Part shown: positions 1 to 9,949 of the stretch, piece by piece | How positions within the stretch are numbered: position 1 is the stretch's first letter | Layout: every line of letters begins with the position of its first letter | Assembly: GCA_050084515.1 (NCBI GenBank) | Contig: CM114273.1 | Location: 2,976,001-3,040,000, forward strand | Reading direction: 5' to 3' | Length of the DNA stretch: 64,000 nucleotides | Source of the DNA: Blasia pusilla | Lineage: Eukaryota; Marchantiophyta; Marchantiopsida; Blasiales | Translations under genes and position numbers: made by a program | The notes under the pieces: generated by a model | Told to the model about the DNA's origin: nothing | Database searches by the model: none | The model's input: the letters and a program-made list of their open reading frames with translations, nothing else

Positions 1-304
1 AAAGTAGTACGAGTTGGCTAGGTAGACAGGCAGTTGTTTACAAATAGTGAGTGAAGTGTTAGGTTGCAGACTTAGTGAGCTTATTTTGATAGTTAGATTA
101 GTTCGGCAGAACTAGTCTAGGCTCATCAGAAAGCAGAAGCTAATAAGTCTAAGTGCTGCAAGCGACAACCTAAGACTTAAGCCAAAAAGAAGAATTGCGG
201 GTTAGCTACCAGAACGCGATTTGTGTTAAGGGGTCGGCTTCCCAGAACTTAACATCAATAAGGTTTGCGTTGATGAGGACATCAACCTTCTAAGGAGGGT
301 TGAG
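1..304 (+). mobile_element. Ty3 family A, 3' untranslated internal end (partial, enters from left edge)
   Basis: This is the last part of the internal region of a family A Ty3 element whose coding part lies outside the window. It aligns by eye with the 3' untranslated region of the full-length plus-strand copy (57512-57808): both start with the AAGTAGTACGA stretch and share the blocks around GGTTGCA, AATTGCGGGTTAGC and GGTTTGCGTTGATGAGG. It ends in a purine-rich tract (about 292-304, AAGGAGGGTTGAG), the expected second-strand primer, directly before the LTR. No protein is encoded here. Confidence 0.75.
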
Positions 305-1335
305 TGTCGCGACCCTCATAACCAAACAACACCAAGTACGCGCCAAGCGAAACATCAGAACTCAAAGGAACTCACGCTGCGAGGTTTGCGCTTTGGAGAG
401 GCGTTTGGAAGAGTCTCTTGGAAAAGTCTAAGAGACGAAACGCGGAACAGAGTTGTGCGTTTCATGCGTTAGTGGTCGCGACCAGGAAACCTAGACCAAA
501 CGCGAACCGAGACTTGAGATGAGTTGAGTCTTGGAGGTTGGTTGCCAAAGAGGTGAGAACCAGTTTGGAACACGACTAGCGTTTGGGAGAATCTGACTGT
601 GTTTAGGACCATAACGTTGAGCTACAAGATGAGTTCGGGACACGTAAGGGCGCGTTGGAAAGCTAATCTTGAGACGCTTCCAACGCATCAAAGATCTTAG
701 AAAACGCATAAGTACAGGCTGAGATATTGGCCAAAAACGATTCAGAGAGCAATCGGGTTGAGGGCCAATTGGAGAGGCCCGGGTGTCTTTCCCTAAATGT
801 AGGGGGCCCCCGGAGATCCCCAGAAGTACTAGTAAGGGAAGTACCTTCTCTGAGATGTCTCGGGAAACAAAACCCCACTTTGGGCGCCAAACGGCGTTTC
901 ATAGGCACGGGATGGAACGGGAGTTTGGCACGGAAACCCGAAACCCAAACCTGATCCAAGGGAGTGGACTTTGTATGCCACACTTGGATTCCAACCCGAG
1001 ATTCACTTCGCACGAGTCTTGGTGAGGAACTCATTGGATGTTCATCGGACAGTTGGAACCGCTAGGCGCGAAACGCCGTTTCAGGTTCCTGAACCGACTA
1101 GAAAGTTTGTCCCAAGTCTTTCGAGACTTGCCCGTGTTGGAAACCGCGAAACTAGGAAGGTTGAGCTTGAAGAGAGTCCGAGACGAGAACTCGGAAAATA
1201 ATCCCGCTGATTGATCCAAGACCCGACTAACCGAAGTGCGCATTTAGATGCAGATAAGCGTTGAGAGCGTGACCTACTCAATGCACGCTTCCGCAACAAA
1301 GAAGATTAACGTTCAAGGAGAGTAGGCGCACGACA
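305..1335 (+). mobile_element. LTR of Ty3 family A (variant subfamily), 3' LTR
   Basis: A complete LTR of about 1.03 kb. It begins TGTCGCGACC and ends AGTAGGCGCACGACA, the family termini (TG..CA) also seen at 7486-8488 (minus) and 57809-58804 (plus). Its middle differs clearly from those two and matches 50985-51891 instead, so family A has at least two LTR subfamilies. It sits inside methyltransferase-retroelement debris: the base after its end (1336) continues the antisense gag sequence, so it inserted into that older element. Short open frames inside it are LTR sequence, not genes. Confidence 0.85.
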
Positions 1336-2498
1336 CTCCGTGCGTGCACACCAACAATATCACCAACTCTCAAGGAACTTTGATGAGGACCCATCGATGG
1401 GGTCGTCATTGCTTCGGACAACGTGAAAGACTAAGGAAGCCTAGTCTGTTTCCCCTGGCTGTGGAGCCAACTCTACGGCTGCTCCACGCGTCGAAGCTGC
1501 GGTAGCCTCCATCAGAGCAACCCTGCACATCCAACCACGATCCTCTAGATCTCTAGCTGCTCCATATGATGTCGATGCCACGGATCGGGCATCGGGTAAC
1601 CTCAATGCCATAGCGGCAATCTGCTACTGTAGCTGCTGTATCTAAGCAGCCATCCCAGCCTCGCGTCCGGCGTCTTCCTCGACGCGTCTAGGTGGTGGTA
1701 CTCTACCTCCTCCACGAGCAGCTCCACCACCCTGTCGGGAAGCTCCAGCTCCTCGTCCCCCAACTGGACCACCTGGTGCACGATCTCTAGGCCCACCCGG
1801 ACCAGCTACTCGCTTTGGTGCCCTCTCTAGCCCTCGGTCCGAACGTAACTCAGGATGTAAACTGAAACACTGGGCGTGTATGACCATACCTCTGCCAATA
1901 GTCACACTGATAACCTCTTGGTGCAGCGCCATCTCCTCCTCCATGCTGAGGCATACGTCCATGACTCTGACAAGTGCAATGGTGCTGATGATCGGCTCCA
2001 CCACATGACCAACAAGTAATAATAGGCGGCTGCTGTTGAGCCGCATATGAAGGCGCAGGTCTCTGTGCCACGGGCTCCCGGTATCCTCCCTGAGCTCCTG
2101 GTGCCACAGTTGACCTATCTCGGAGTCCACATTGCTGCACAGGTGGTGCAGCCAATCGCGACTGCTCTCACCCAAAACCCATGGTGGCTACGCTCTCCTC
2201 CACCATGTTGCGCTCAATGTTCTCGGCGGTCCTAAAAACATCTCTCAACGTAGGGGAGGTGTTCATAAGAAGCACCCCCTCCCGCACCCGTGGCCGCAGG
2301 GTCTCGTCCAACATCGCGTACCATGACTGGATAGCCTAAGCCTCTGTCACCCCCTGAGTGACGTTGATCAACCGGCGCAAGCGAGTGTAAGCCTCACATA
2401 AACTCTCACCCGGCGCCTCTCGAAGTTATGGATGCTCCGCAACTTTTCCGTCCGTACCCCTTGGTAGCTCGCCCTCAACTCAGCAAAGAACTCAACCA
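1336..2498 (-). pseudogene. gag-region fragment of the methyltransferase-bearing retroelement (copy 2 of that family)
   Basis: Read on the minus strand, this stretch matches the gag and post-gag segment of the large element at about 26215-27365. It includes an open stretch at 2155-1850 with a zinc-knuckle-like CWSCGGADHQHHC and a second, decayed knuckle CDYWQRYGH, then a Gly/Arg-rich linker. It keeps glutamine (CAG) at two places where the larger copy has TAG stops, and a Cys where that copy has Tyr, so it helps show which changes are decay. Protease, methyltransferase and polymerase are absent. Family A elements have inserted at both ends (LTR to 1335; copy from 2499). The antisense gag resumes at 8489. 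Confidence 0.8.
2461..2498. repeat. 38-bp direct repeat, left copy, flanking family A copy 1
   Basis: These 38 bases (TTGGTAGCTC...CTCAACCA) recur identically at 8489-8526 on the other side of the family A copy. The same sequence occurs once, uninterrupted and inverted, in the gag of the large methyltransferase element near 26.2 kb. It is therefore a duplicated piece of target, far longer than the 4-6 bp duplication made by retroviral-type integrases. Confidence 0.9.
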
Positions 2499-2896
2499 AT
2501 ACTGTAAACATCACATCTGTTTACCTGGTCCACAAATCGTACTACTTTTGGGTCGCTCTCGTATTCGACTTAGGCGCGTCACTAAGTTTACTTATGTAGC
2601 CACAAGTAAGATCACCCCAAGCCCCAAGACAGATTCATCTGCCCCGCCGACGCTAGGGCGAGCCCGAGTGTAATCCAACACAAGGTCCTGTTCTAGGTGC
2701 TTATCCTCATACGAGCTCTCACCTCAAATACTCCTTGTCTCTCCTCTTGACTTACATCCTAAGCCTATGATGAACGACTCATAGCCATGCACTCTGGCCT
2801 CGAATCTCCAAATCCATACACTCCTTTATTGCAACACTAGCATTTCTAGTTACAACATCCTTCGGCCTATGATTCCATTGAGTACAAGTCATGTCT

Positions 2897-3328
2897 CTAG
2901 CTTCTCCTCGTACTAACGTATGTGCTTCGCTTGAAGTCTCGCAACAACTCTTGCGCGTGTTCCAAATCCGCCTCTGCAATCCAAGTCGCCTCCTTCACAT
3001 GATAGCCCTTCCATTTAACCAAGTATTCATACTTGTTGGCCCGACGCCTCGAACGTAAGATGGTCTCTACCTCAAACTCCGGCTCTTCATTTATGATCAC
3101 CGGGTTCGGTCTCACCACCTGTCTCCGCTCGAAACGTCCATTATCTTGAAGATACTTCTTCAAAAATGACACATGAAAGGTCGGGTGAATCTTGAACTCG
3201 TCTGGCAGGCGCAATATATACACATCCTCAAACGGGTTTGCCACAATCACATACGGTCCAGCATACTTGGCAGACAGCTTCGCAGACAAGTCTTTCGGAA
3301 GAGTGAGATTCTTCACACTCAACCACAC
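2897..3328 (-). CDS. Integrase C-terminal part with chromodomain, family A copy 1
   Basis: A 143-residue open stretch forming the end of the family A polyprotein. Residues about 1-60 are the integrase C-terminal module (LSAKYAGPYVI, then FHVSFLKKYL, the usual GPF/Y-like segment). Residues about 78-130 are a chromodomain: EPEFEVETILRSR, then YLVKWKGYHVKEATW, with the aromatic and hydrophobic pattern of HP1-type chromodomains. In chromoviruses this module is thought to direct integration to particular chromatin. The equivalent parts lie at 52730-52311 (copy 3) and 56629-57195 (copy 2). It continues from the integrase of this copy, in another frame. Confidence 0.85.
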   Translation of the reverse strand: MWLSVKNLTLPKDLSAKLSAKYAGPYVIVANPFEDVYILRLPDEFKIHPTFHVSFLKKYLQDNGRFERRQVVRPNPVIINEEPEFEVETILRSRRRANKYEYLVKWKGYHVKEATWIAEADLEHAQELLRDFKRSTYVSTRRS

Positions 3329-4117
3329 CTGCTCTCCAACCTTCGCCTTGCTCGCTCCTCCCGTTCTCGCATTTCTACCAACAAACCTTCTGCCGTCGCT
3401 TGTCGTGTTCGTGTTGATGTAGCGCCCCTCGAAAGGGCTAGGTCAAGAGGCCCTTCTGGCTCTCGTCTACTTGCCAGGAAAAACGGAGATTCTCCAATTG
3501 CAGAATGCTTGGTCGAGTTGTAGCAGTACTCCACCATGCTCAGCCACTTGACCCAATCTCGTTGATCAGCACTGACATAATTCCTTAAGTACTGATTCAC
3601 GATTGAGTTTACCTTTTCAGTCTATCCATCCGTCTGTGGGTGAAATGCCGTACTGAAACTCAGTTTGGTCTTAAACCTCCTGAACAAGTGCTTCCAGATC
3701 CAAAACAATGCTCCTCAGCAAACCGTGAGCACGCCACCAGCTATCGAGAAATAGTTGCGACGTCGTATAAGCCGTTGCGGAATCCACCGTTGGCACGAAT
3801 CTCGCCAACTTGCTAAACCGATCAACAATCACAAGTATAGCGTTGTATCCCTCAGATTCCGGAAGACTCGTGATGAAGTCCATACTCACACTTTGCAAGG
3901 GCCCTTCTGGGATCGGCAAGGAATGCAGCAAGCCTTGTTTCTTTCCATAAGAAACTCTATTCGCTTGGCAGGTCACACAGGTCTTCACATATTGAGCAAC
4001 ATCCTCTTTCATGTTTGGCCAAAAGAACCCCTTCGACAAAACAGCCAACGTAGATTTCTCTCCTTTATGTCCTGCCAAGGGTCCGTCGTGACACTCCGCT
4101 AACACCTTAGTTTGCAT
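3319..4117 (-). pseudogene. Integrase (zinc-binding and catalytic core), family A copy 1
   Basis: The HHCC zinc-binding module (CHDGPLAGHKGEK ... CVTCQANRV) and the start of the DDE core (SMDFITSLPE, first Asp) are open from 4117 to about 3720. A small deletion near 3690-3710 removes the segment carrying the second Asp (SDRDPKF in sister copies). The remainder (3600-3319; YNSTKHSAIGESPFFLA) is in another frame, and the upstream tract holding the DGQTEK glutamate is interrupted by a stop (CAG>TAG, near 3624). The intact equivalent is in copy 2 (about 55800-56610). Confidence 0.8.
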
Positions 4118-4199
4118 CCTGCCTTGCCCTACATAGATCCTACTCTGCTTGAACCTTAGTAATCATCCATGATCAAACTTATGTTGGCCCTTCTCAGCA

Positions 4200-5095
4200 C
4201 GTTTGACATGTGAGAGTGGTGTACTCAAAGCTAAGTGGCGTCCTTAAGCTGAATGTAGAGAAGAGTGAATCCGGGTTTCCAAGATCAAATCTTTGGGAAC
4301 ATTGCTCTCAAGATGGCGTCGATGGACATGGAGAAGGTGAAAGCGACTCAACGAGTGGGAATCACATTATCCTTACGGCTTGTGAATCAACTCAACATCC
4401 ATCAATGGAGGTTCATGCCATGCAGATTGTTTCAGCGTCATTCGATCTTGTGTCTCAAAATACTTGAGTGATAATTATCGGTGAATGAGACCTCTCACGG
4501 ATTGGATAGAGTTTTCCAGACACGCCACTTGGACTCAAGCAAGTTAATAGGCATTCATCCAAACAACTCTTTCTCATGAGTATTGCCATCTCCTTCCGGA
4601 GTTTGACAAACCTTCTTGCATCGGATGCTAGTCTTTTCTTGCACCAAATTGTTGGTGCAAGAAGGGAAATCACTAGCATCGATGCAGCAAGAAGGTTTGT
4701 CAAACTCCGGAAAGGAGATGGTTCTTGCAATGAGAAAGAGTTGTTTGTGGTGGTACATTGCTTGGATGAATGCCTCATTAATTATCTGAGTCCAAGTCAG
4801 TATTGGAAAATATATCAATCCGTATTTTGAGACACAATTCGAAAAGTTCTTGAAACAATGCGATGGCATGATACCTTGGCACCTGATGATGGATTTGATC
4901 CTCATTCCTTAAGGATAATGTGATTCCCATCGTTGAGTCGCAAGGAGGACCTTCTCCATGCCATCGACGCCATCTGCGCTAAGGTCTTGAGAGCAATGAT
5001 TCCCTAAAGAGATACTCTTCTGGAAAGAAGGCTTTGAAGGACCATAACATGTCACGCGTGCTCCTCTAGGGAGTTAAAGATGAGAAGATGTCATC
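4200..5095. repeat. Large imperfect palindrome in the RNase H region of family A copy 1
   Basis: Two arms of about 400 bp face each other around 4640-4655 (CTTGCACCAA / TTGGTGCAAG). The left arm (4200-4645) is the element's RNase H-to-integrase linker in its proper minus orientation; the right arm (about 4652-5095) is the same sequence inverted. Paired landmarks: CCGGAGTTTGACAAACC at about 4595 with its complement near 4700; the fragment ending TGAGACACAA at about 4830 with TTGTGTCTCA at about 4455. Such fold-backs arise when reverse transcriptase switches template onto its own strand or by break repair. No function is implied. Confidence 0.85.
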
Positions 5096-5102
5096 AATAA
5101 GT

Positions 5103-7342
5103 TTAGATGATAACATATTCATCCATTTCCTTGTGAAAAATGGAGTTCATCAATGTGGTGAACGTTGGAGGCGCGTTACATAGACCAAAAGGCATCACTA
5201 CAAACTCAAAGGACCCATATCTTGTCCTACACGCAGTCTTCTCCACATCTGCCTTGGCAATCCGGATCTGGTAATATCCTGACTTCAAGTCAATCCTACT
5301 AGAGTATCTCGCGCCTGCCAGCCTATCGAAGAGATCATCTATCCTCGGAAGAGGATAATTGTTCCGAACGTCACTTTATTCAGCGCACGGTAATCAACAC
5401 ACAACCTCATCTTTCCATCCTTCTTCTTCACAAAAAGAACTGGCGCTCCATAAGGTGACTTGCTAGTCCTAATGTAACCCTTTTCCAAGAGCTCACTTAA
5501 TTGCCTTTTCAACTCAAGAAGTTCCTCCTGATTCAACCTATATGGTGCCTTTGAAGGTGGTTGTGATCCAGGTATGATCTCTATCTTATGGTCGACGGCT
5601 CTATGTGGCGGCAACTCAGTCGAAAGCTCATTTGTCAAGACATCCTCAAACTCCTTGACCACTTCCTGGAGTGGTTCCGGGATTCTCCTTGAAGCAGTGT
5701 CCTGATCTCTGCGTATTCCGCTTGTAGCCTCCTCCACTTGTCTCATCAAGCAGAGAAACCCATTATCTAACTCGGTCATGCTCCTCCTTGTAATCGAGTT
5801 CACTAACTCCTTTTTCGCCGGAACCTCACGGACCAACCGCACCTGCAACCGTTTGCCTTTTAACAAGACACTCAACCTCAAGGGTCTACGTCTTAACTCC
5901 ACCTCATACACATCTAGGAATGTATTCCCCAAGACTCCGTCAATGCCATCCATTTCGCACACTGTGAAATTCTCCTTCAACTCGAATACTCCGCATCCTA
6001 CGGTCAACCCCAAGACCAACTCAAAAGTTTGATGAGACTTGCCTCCTGCAAATCCCACTCGAATGGGCTCGTCCGCCTTAGAGGTAGAGAGCCCCAATTC
6101 CTTCACGATTCTCGGGCTTAGGAAGGAGTGCGAAGCACCTGTATCCACGAGCAACAACACATCGCGATCAACAATCTTGGATCTTAGGTACACCAAATTG
6201 TGCGTCCTCTTGGTGACCTGAAGGGACGTCTCGAGATCACCCGCCAACAGATGCTTAGCAGCAAGCGCAATCATACTCCCATTACTAACCTTTGGTTTCG
6301 AACACGCTTTCGCCAGGTGCCCCGGTTCGCCACAGTTGTAGCAAAGGACCTTGCCGTTCCCTGACTTCGCATGCTGTCCTCCTTTCGGCTTCGCATGAAG
6401 TTCCACTTGTTTTGCTGCCAGGGCCGACGACTCTCCTGGATCGTGCAGGCCCCCACTCCAGACTCTCTTGAACGACTCCTTATTTTTCGACTTCTTCAAA
6501 AAACCTTCCGCCTCAAAGGGTTTCTGGGTTTGGACCTCGTCGTCCCCAATCCGCTCCGCCAGCCTCAGAAGATCCGCGCAGGTATCTGGCAACGTCGACA
6601 TTCGGTAAAGGGCCTTCTCAGCGCTCGGTTTGAGTCCACCAATGAAGATAGCCTTCTTCGCATGTTCATCCATCTTCGGAATAGAAGTCAGTTTCGCACT
6701 AAACTCCCTCACGTACGCGCTTAAGGATCCACTCTGCCGCATCCGCACGCACTCCACCGTGTCGCGCAACCCTTGGTACTCCGGAGTGAATCGATCCCCA
6801 ATCAACCCCTTAAACTCCTCCCAACTGAGTGGTGACTCGCCAACCAGAAATTCCTCTCGTTGAGCTGTCCACCATTGTAGTGCATGATCCTTAAGAAAAG
6901 TAACGGCTACCGTCACCTTGTCCTGCTCAGCTGCCCTCTGCACCTCAAGGTACAGTTCCAGTTCCGTAAGGAAATCCTTCACTTTCCGCGAGCGCCCCAC
7001 CCCCGTAATTGGCGTGGGCACGTTTGTCTTGCAAAGCTTTTTGCCCGCCTCCGGAATTCGGGTGGCCTCTAGCTCAGCAATCCGTTTGCTTTGCTGGGAC
7101 ATCTGCTCCACCAACAACTTCAACAAGTCCAACGTCTGGCTTGGCTCGGTCGGTTCCCCTGAGTTTGGGCCCAATGGCCCCGCGGAAGGAATCGCCTTTG
7201 GAACGTCCTCACGTCTGGCGTTCAACTCTTTGGGAGTCTCTGTCTCCTCCATAGCATCACGGTCCGGCATTGGTTCCTCTCTTGGTTCACGTCGCTTGAT
7301 TCGGCGCTTCTTGGGTTGTTCTCCCTCGATCGCCATTTTCAA
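5103..7342 (-). pseudogene. gag-protease-reverse transcriptase, family A copy 1
   Basis: The first 667 codons (7342-5339) are open. Residues about 1-50 are a charged N-terminus ([14 protein letters not shown]); about 110-300 the capsid-like region; about 334-347 a CCHC zinc knuckle ([14 protein letters not shown]); about 397-403 the aspartic protease motif ([10 protein letters not shown]); from about 590 the RT fingers ([38 protein letters not shown]). A frameshift near 5345 ends the frame; RT continues in another frame (5288-5103; [22 protein letters not shown]). The YIDD active site is then lost where the palindromic rearrangement begins. Gag, protease and RT would have formed one polyprotein. 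Confidence 0.88.
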
Positions 7343-7470
7343 GCCAACACACTCGGATCTCCTCCTCGTTTCTTGCGTCCCTCCTCGAGCGTCTGAGTCT
7401 AGCCGCTATCTTGAAATTTCCCAAGCGTCCGGCTGATCCCACAACCCCAAGTTCTCGCTCACCAAGGATT

Positions 7471-7483
7471 AGCTCTGATACCA
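7471..7483 (-). other. Primer binding site of family A copy 1 (initiator-tRNA type)
   Basis: On the minus strand the sequence reads TGGTATCAGAGCT, two bases inside the end of the LTR. TGGTATCAGAGC is the usual complement of the 3' end of plant initiator methionine tRNA used by many plant LTR retroelements. The same site occurs at 52982 (exact) and 42837 (one mismatch). Confidence 0.9.
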
Positions 7484-7485
7484 CT

Positions 7486-8488
7486 TGTCGCGCCCCTACT
7501 CTCCTTGAACGTCAATCTTTAGTGTTGCGGAAGCGTGCATTCAGTAGGTCACGAACTCATCGCCGATCTACACCCAAACACGCACTCTCGCTAGTCGGGT
7601 CTAGGCCAACCGGCGTTCCAACCCACCGAGTCCTCGACTCGGCATCTTATCAAGCTCAACCTTCCTTAGTTCCTAGCTTCCAAAACATGGCAAGTCCTTC
7701 AAGACTTGGAACAGACTTCCTGGTTAGTCCAGGGATCTGAAACAGCCTTTGCGCGCCTAGCGATCCCAACTGTTCAACGGACCTCGTGTGAGTTCCAAAC
7801 CGAGACCCAAGCAATTGAGTCGCGGGGTGAAATCCAAGAGGGATGTCTAAAATCGCCTCAATAGACTTGGTGCAAGTTTTCCAACCCAACCCCCAAACTC
7901 GCGTTCCGTTCCATGCCCTTGAGCGCCCCGCTGCGTCCAAAGTGGGGTTCGGGTTCCAAGCACTCTTGGAGACCTTCCCCCTTACTAGTACTTCTGGGGT
8001 TCTCCAATAACCCCCCCTCCTTTAGAAAAGGAGGATCGGGCCCTTTGTTGTGGCCCTCAACCGACTCTATTTACAGTCTTTTCTGGGTTGTTTCTCCGCC
8101 GTTGCTTATGCGTTTGCAAAGATATTTAGTGCGTTTGAACCGGCTTTCTATAAGCCTTCCAACGCACCCTTGTTCAATCAAAACACATCTTGGCGCTAAA
8201 AGTTATGGCCATAAATACAGTCGGAAACTCTCAAACGCTAGTGGCGTTCCAAATCCGGATTCTTCCTATGGCAACCCACTTTCTAGACTCAACTCATTTC
8301 AAGTCTTGTTCCGCGTTTGGTCCAGGTTTCTCTGTCGCGACCATAACATCTGAAACGCGAAGCCTCGCTTGCGTTTCGTCTCTTGTCTCTTCTTCGAGAC
8401 CAATCCAATGCGCGAACCATCTTAGCGTGAGCCCGCTAATGTTCCGATGTTTCGCTTTGGCACTCGTTGGGTCATGAGGGTCGCGACA
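7486..8488 (-). mobile_element. 5' LTR of family A copy 1
   Basis: An LTR of about 1.0 kb, starting TGTCGCGACCCTC (8488) and ending GGGGCGCGACA (7486) on the minus strand. It belongs to the same subfamily as the 3' LTR at 57809-58804. It adjoins the primer binding site on the inside and the right copy of the 38-bp target duplication (8489-8526) on the outside. Confidence 0.88.
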
Positions 8489-8620
8489 TTGGTAGCTCGC
8501 CCTCAACTCAGCAAAGAACTCAACCACGGGGTTGAACCTGGGACGAACCCGACAAGACGGTGCAACTGCTCCAATGCGAGTGACCCCTCCTAAAACATCA
8601 CTAGTGGAAGAGGAAGTAGT
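8489..8620 (-). pseudogene. Second gag piece of the methyltransferase-bearing retroelement (copy 2)
   Basis: Antisense gag sequence that continues the 1336-2498 fragment on the far side of family A copy 1. The first 38 bases duplicate 2461-2498. It matches the inverted gag at about 26120-26252 (coding RPRFNRVVEFFAEL and EEEESGEATSSSTSDVLG in the large copy). It stops where the family B LTR begins at 8621, so family B also inserted into this fragment. Confidence 0.8.
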
Positions 8621-8958
8621 TGTAACTCTCCAGCTCACGGAACCACTCTAGAGTTGCTCAAAGGTAGAATGCCCTCAAGGCCTCTCCTCTTCCTTTATAT
8701 ACTTAGAGATAGGTACAATGAAGACAAATTAGCTCTACCTATCCTTATGCCACATGTCCTACTCTCATAGCATGAGAAAATCTCCTTTGGAGTCTAATAT
8801 CCCAATCTCATCCTTATCTCCCTTTTCACCAACCTATGGCCCCACTCTCATCTTTATCTCATGTATCTTGTCTTTTCTCTTTTTGGTTGATTCTTTCCCA
8901 CTTATGCGCTTCATGTCATAGATTCTAACTTAACTATGACTAACAAAGGATGGTTACA
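8621..8958 (-). mobile_element. 3' LTR of Ty3 family B
   Basis: A 338-bp LTR on the minus strand starting TGTAACCATCC (8958) and ending GAGAGTTACA (8621). Just upstream of its start is the purine-rich tract AAATGGGGGGAGGTT (about 8959-8973), the second-strand primer, which fixes the boundary. It directly follows the family B chromodomain end and lies in antisense gag of the methyltransferase element. It is shorter than, and unrelated to, the family A LTR. Confidence 0.82.
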
Positions 8959-8971
8959 AACCTCCCCCCAT

Positions 8972-9949
8972 TTAAGATACAACGTCCTCGTTGTGAGAAC
9001 TTTCAAACTCTTGCACTATTAATGGTGCGTTTGCCAAGTTGGCTGAGGGTTCCCATGTGGCCTCAAATAGTGGATATCCTTTCCATTGGACCAAATATTC
9101 AACTCGTTGGTGATGAGCTCCTCGAGTGCGTTTCTTCAAGATACGTTCCACTTCAAATTCTTCATGATCTCCGACTATTTGAGGTAGTAGTGGAGTGATA
9201 ATATTGTCCTTAAATCTCTTAGGGAGTGGAATAAACGGTCGAAGAAGAGAGACATGGATTTTCATATGCATCGGTAGGTCTAGCTTATACGCCACGGCGC
9301 CCACTTTTTGTAGGATAGTGAAAGGCCCAATATATCGAGGATTAAGCTTACGAACTCCTACTAATGATAAATTGGTTGTTGCTAACCAAACCTTGTCCCC
9401 TTCACAAAACTCGACATCTCGACGATGAGCATCTGCATATTGTTTTTGTCAATTTTGGGCAATAACCAACTTCTCCTTAGCAAGTTGAACCCCTTTCTGA
9501 ATTTGGTCCACAAACTCGTTAACTGCAGCTACCTTTGTAGGTTCCCTCAGACTTTTCCCTATTCGAGTGAGACTAGAAGGAATTGAGGGATGCTCGCCAT
9601 GCATTAAAAAGAACGGTGTGATCTTAGTGGAAGAGTTCATGGAGTTATTGTATGAGAACTCTACTAAGGGTAACAATGAGTCCCATCCTTGTTGATCCTC
9701 CAATGTTAAGGCGCGTAGCATATCCTCAATAGTACGGTTGGCCCTTTCAGTTTGTCCATCACTTTGAGGGTGATAAGCCGTAGACATGGCTAGTTTAGTT
9801 TGGAGCAATCCGAATAAAGGCTTCCAAAATAAACTCGTGAAATGGGTTCCCCTATCAATGATAAGGACTTTAGGAAGACCATGATGGACAAAGACTGTCT
9901 CGATGTGGATCCTAGCCAACATATCCCGTGATCGTACATGGTAGCTCAC
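8972..9949 (-). pseudogene. Integrase core and chromodomain, Ty3 family B
   Basis: The minus-strand frame 9949-9449 holds the second half of the integrase core (LIIDRGTHFTS, second Asp; DGQTERANRTIED, catalytic Glu) and the following NEFVDQIQKG helix. A stop (TGA) at about 9446 interrupts it. The same frame resumes with the GPF/Y module (LNPRYIGPFTILQKVG) and a chromodomain (EFEVERILKKR, EYLVQWKGYPLFEATWEP) ending at 8972. Just upstream, the stretch between the first and second catalytic Asp is deleted, so the core cannot fold. Family B is a different chromovirus lineage from family A. Confidence 0.87.

Larger units (their letters stand above)
2499..8488 (-). mobile_element. Ty3/chromovirus family A, copy 1 (3' truncated, rearranged)
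   Basis: An LTR retrotransposon on the minus strand. In its own direction: 5' LTR (8488-7486), primer binding site (7483-7471), gag-protease-RT (about 7342-5103), a palindromic rearranged RNase H region (about 5095-4200), integrase (4117-3319), chromodomain (3328-2897), then 3' untranslated sequence stopping at 2499 without a 3' LTR. Domain order protease-RT-RNase H-integrase-chromodomain is that of Ty3 chromoviruses. It is flanked by a 38-bp repeat of the target, an atypical insertion signature. RT is frameshifted near 5340, so the copy is dead. Confidence 0.9.

Noticed and set aside
663-1299. Coding frames within 305-1335
   Set aside because: They fall wholly in an LTR and differ in frame from equivalent stretches in the other LTR copies.
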